Positions 61,259 to 64,000 of a DNA stretch of 64,000 nt are shown here, one piece after another (within the stretch, counting starts at the first letter, position 1; each line of letters opens with the position of its first letter). Source of the DNA: Quillaja saponaria (taxonomy: Eukaryota; Streptophyta; Magnoliopsida; Fabales; Quillajaceae). The notes under the pieces are model-generated. The model worked only from the letters and a program-made list of their open reading frames with translations, was not told where the DNA came from and did not search any database. Made by a program: the position numbers and the translations under genes. The stretch lies in the NCBI GenBank assembly GCA_029379385.1, contig CM055617.1:6696001-6760000 (forward strand), in the 5' to 3' direction.

Positions 61259-63305
61259 TCAGAGTGCATTCAATATTCTCTCTGCCACTAATAAATCATC
61301 AGGGGTTGTAACCTACAAAAAATTCCATACATTAATTTCTTAATCAATGCAAAATAAGAATGTTTGACTTACTGGCTAAAGTCTTAGTAGTGGTTCTGTA
61401 ATAAAAGATTCATCATTAAACTCAGAACAGAAAACAAATTAACAGTGGGAAATTCTCTACCTCGATGTTGGTGTAAGATCCCTCAGTGATATAAACAGGA
61501 TGTTTAAGATGTTCCACGATAGAAACATCATCAGTAACTTCAAGACCTTCCCTATAGTTAGGTAAAGTTAAGGCAGATAAGAGTTAGAATCTTTAAGAAT
61601 ATATAGATAGCATATTTGTAGACTGTTAACAATTAGTTTATGCATATGAAAAAGGAATTACCTATTTACAAGCTCAAAACCTTTTCTCAGCAATTCAGGC
61701 TTGATGCCCAATGAATAAGAATTAATAATCAGGTAGTTAGTCATCTCGAGTCTACCAACTTGGAGACTAAAAGGATATGTATTCTGTTCATAAATTGAAA
61801 ACCTGTGGGGTCTGCATTTCCCAGAATGCTTTCCCATCCAGAGTTCTTACTACAAAAGAATCAGTGTTTGCCTGCAGAGAGATCGGTATACAAGTTTCAC
61901 TACTTTTCAGGTATCCTAAAGAAGAAAAATCACAGTTACTACTGACGATTGGTGGCATATGTAGGTTAGAAATGGAAGCGATATCAGTATGAGTTTCACC
62001 AGATGACCTAAAACTATATCATCAGCATGAATGTCACCTTCTGCAATGTCAACTAATGAGAGATCATATTGAATATTATATCATAATGACATATACATAA
62101 ATTTGATTTTAAGATTAAATGAGCGAAACATATTAGCACTTCACCAAAGCTGTATAAGCTACAAGGGATATTCCAAGAACATACTCATTTGACATGAAAC
62201 CAAGAGCGTAACTGCAGAGTTTTTTTATTTTTTATTTTTCCAAATGTGAACAAACTTCTATATTGTTTATTCTTATTATCACTTTTTAAAAGCACATAAG
62301 AACGCATCATAGGGATAAATTAATAAGGATGAACAAAAAATAAATCTTGAACATAGGTTTTGCAGCAGTTACATAACATTGGAAAACAGATGAACTCCAA
62401 TCTCCATGGGTTCTTTTATATGTTTTGTTTCATTTTCTACATTAGATTTATGAAATATTTTGTTTCCACTATCTTATTTGTTTCATTTTCTCATCCTAAT
62501 ACTTGAAAATGAAAAGGTCCCAGACAAAATTTCATTATCATTAGGTAAACAAAAAATAAATGGTTTTAATTAACATGTACTATCAAAATGTTACATAATA
62601 TATATAATGTACAATTGAGAAGTTTAAATTGTCATTGATTAAAGAAAGGAAAAGAAACTCAAATTTGTTAGTCATATATGCATGATTCTAATATATACCT
62701 CTTTGATAGTAGCTTTCACAGGAACGCCAAGGACAGCAGCTCTGTTTAACAAACCATCTTTAAGAACCTAAGAAAAGAAAAACAACTGACTAGTTTAATA
62801 ATCCTCTAATGTGAATAGCCACCTTTAATTCCACGTTTGAGTATGGTAATGCTAGGAGAACAGATATAGCAACAAAAATATTCATGAAAATCCAAAACAG
62901 TACACCAAAAGGATATTATACAATGTTTATTAGGCAACAAGTTTGTAATAGACATATAGGGTTTGACGAAAAGCCTGTATGGTGCTCATGCAAACCATAT
63001 AAGGTTCTATACTCCTTCTTTAGATTCAAAACCGAGCACAATCCATGAATCTAGAGGTGAGTAACGAAAAAATGGTTCATATTTCTAAGTGGTATAAGAG
63101 ATTATTGATAAAACTATTTTCTATAGTAATATATGATGATTTCAACTTGCCTTTATGAGCATGTAACTTCTAGAAACATTAAAAGCAATTCATTAACTTG
63201 CACAAAAAATATTTATTTAACACGAACCTTTTCTACATCTCCTGACGTTACCAGAGGTCTAGCAGAATCATGAATGCAAACAAGCTCAGAGTTCAGATCA
63301 ACGGC
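61259..63305 (-). CDS. ISPD: ISPD, 2-C-methyl-D-erythritol 4-phosphate cytidylyltransferase, C-terminal part (partial)
   Basis: Six exons on the minus strand: 63305-63228 ([19 protein letters not shown]), 62767-62699 ([22 protein letters not shown]), 61871-61803 ([17 protein letters not shown]), 61699-61662 ([12 protein letters not shown]), 61551-61461 ([19 protein letters not shown]) and 61312-61259 ([17 protein letters not shown], stop). ISPD couples MEP to CTP in the plastid MEP isoprenoid pathway. HDSARP, GVPVKAT, TPQ and TDD are the family's conserved blocks. Two oddities exist. The family's NIKVT lysine reads Glu here (NIE-VT), although that Lys is an active-site residue of bacterial IspD. 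The exon after TPQ lacks an AG acceptor in front of its expected V/G-I-K codons; only the AG inside ATCAAG is usable, deleting three residues. The N-terminal half should lie beyond 64000; nothing matching it was seen in 63306-64000. It may be a decaying copy. Next to STICHEL, as Arabidopsis At2g02500 nearly is. Confidence 0.85.
61872..62698 (-). other. ISPD intron between the VKATIKE and FWEMQTPQ exons
   Basis: An 827-bp AT-rich intron, donor GTATAT and acceptor TGCAG. Nothing else is recognised in it. Confidence 0.6.
62768..63227 (-). other. ISPD intron before the VKATIKE exon
   Basis: A 460-bp intron, donor GTTCGT and acceptor TTAG. No other feature is visible. Confidence 0.6.
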
Positions 63306-64000
63306 CTGTAAGAAGAGGTAGCACTTGTCATTATCTAGCCTAGGCAGTATCTCACCCAAAATCACTATGAACTATCCATTTAATCCCTTTAATTGTATTT
63401 TATGCTTGTCTGAATGAATTACCAAAGATCAAGGTAAAGAGGTAAAGAACATGTTTAGATCAGCCAAATAGGATCACAATGGCAAGCATTAACAAATCCT
63501 ATCTGAGCAAAACTGGCTATGAGACCCCATTATTTTACATAAATTTCAAGCTAAGATGATTGGTTTATGCAGATAAATCTATTGCGTATTAACTTGATTA
63601 TGAGGTGTAAAAAGAGAAACTGATCTAGATGAAATTCCCTCAGAAGACCCAATTTCTTTGTTTCAATATTAAAGCAGTAAAGTAACCTTATTCTCCTCAC
63701 CACAGTATGCTGTTGGACTAGACATAAGACAGTCTATGAAGTTAAAATCCCTGAAGTTAAAATCCCTGAACCCAATTTTAATCTACAGTTAGAGTAACCC
63801 ATTTGAAAAAAAAAGAAAGAAAAGAAGAAGTCAAAGCACAGTTAACAAATGAAAAATTCTGTGTTAGGGTTTTAGGATCTAAGGATCTATGTTGTTGGAA
63901 GACCAATCGTTTAGGACTAGGTAGGGGTTATGGTAATTTAAAATCTTGGTTATGGGTTGTGAGCCGATGATCATGCAACCTGCAACCAAATACCCATTAC
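63306..64000 (-). other. Presumed ISPD intron or 5' flank, no exon recognised
   Basis: An acceptor (TTACAG) abuts the exon at 63305, so this should be intron. I looked for the preceding ISPD segment (R-Q-D-S-V-Y block) and did not find it. A 15-bp direct repeat GAAGTTAAAATCCCT occurs near 63737 and 63753. Confidence 0.5.

Noticed and set aside
1..64000. LTR retrotransposon, virus-derived insert, CRISPR array or biosynthetic cluster
   Set aside because: No reverse transcriptase, integrase or capsid-like frames, no long terminal repeats, no spaced identical repeats, and the genes do not share a pathway.

Overview
The window is eudicot plant nuclear DNA. It is AT-rich, its genes carry short AT-rich introns with GT...AG ends, and the gene set is plant-specific: a NAC transcription factor, an Alfin-like PHD protein, STICHEL, an MEP-pathway enzyme and a ferric reductase. 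I see no sign of a virus, a prokaryotic operon or a CRISPR array. Species cannot be fixed from sequence alone. Gene models below were spliced by hand from splice sites, reading phase and family conservation.

Layout. 1-223 (-): first 74 codons of a ferric reduction oxidase. 3986-6398 (+): broken zeta-class glutathione S-transferase relic. 7313-8683 (-): single-exon membrane-anchored SAM methyltransferase-like gene. 11552-12898 (-): 5-exon START-domain gene. 13961-16956 (-): 2-exon cinnamoyl-CoA-reductase-like gene with a one-base frameshift. 16957-28322: 11 kb without genes, holding a degenerate ~60-bp repeat array and two SINE-like insertions. 28323-29976 (+): 3-exon NAC gene of the LOV1/NAC035 type. 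31600-32572: MITE-like element with an internal tandem duplication. 33300-38543 (-): 9-exon Der/EngA double GTPase. 42440-48690 (+): 5-exon Alfin-like PHD gene whose 4.2-kb intron holds a hAT-like element. 52817-59949 (+): 6-exon STICHEL gene. 61259-63305 (-): last six exons of ISPD (MEP cytidylyltransferase), with two abnormal sites.

Context. From memory, GSTZ (At2g02380/At2g02390), a CCR-like gene (At2g02400), LOV1 (At2g02450), AL6 (At2g02470), STI (At2g02480) and ISPD (At2g02500) lie in the same order at the top of Arabidopsis chromosome 2. The window therefore looks like a conserved microsynteny block interrupted by other genes and by transposon-rich spacers. The genes serve unrelated functions (iron reduction, lipid binding, phenylpropanoid-like reduction, transcription, organelle ribosome assembly, chromatin reading, trichome branching, isoprenoid synthesis) and do not form a pathway. 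The best second-look items are damaged or altered copies: the GSTZ relic, the frameshifted CCR-like gene, and the ISPD copy with an altered NIKVT lysine and a missing splice acceptor. I found no convincing new biological system.
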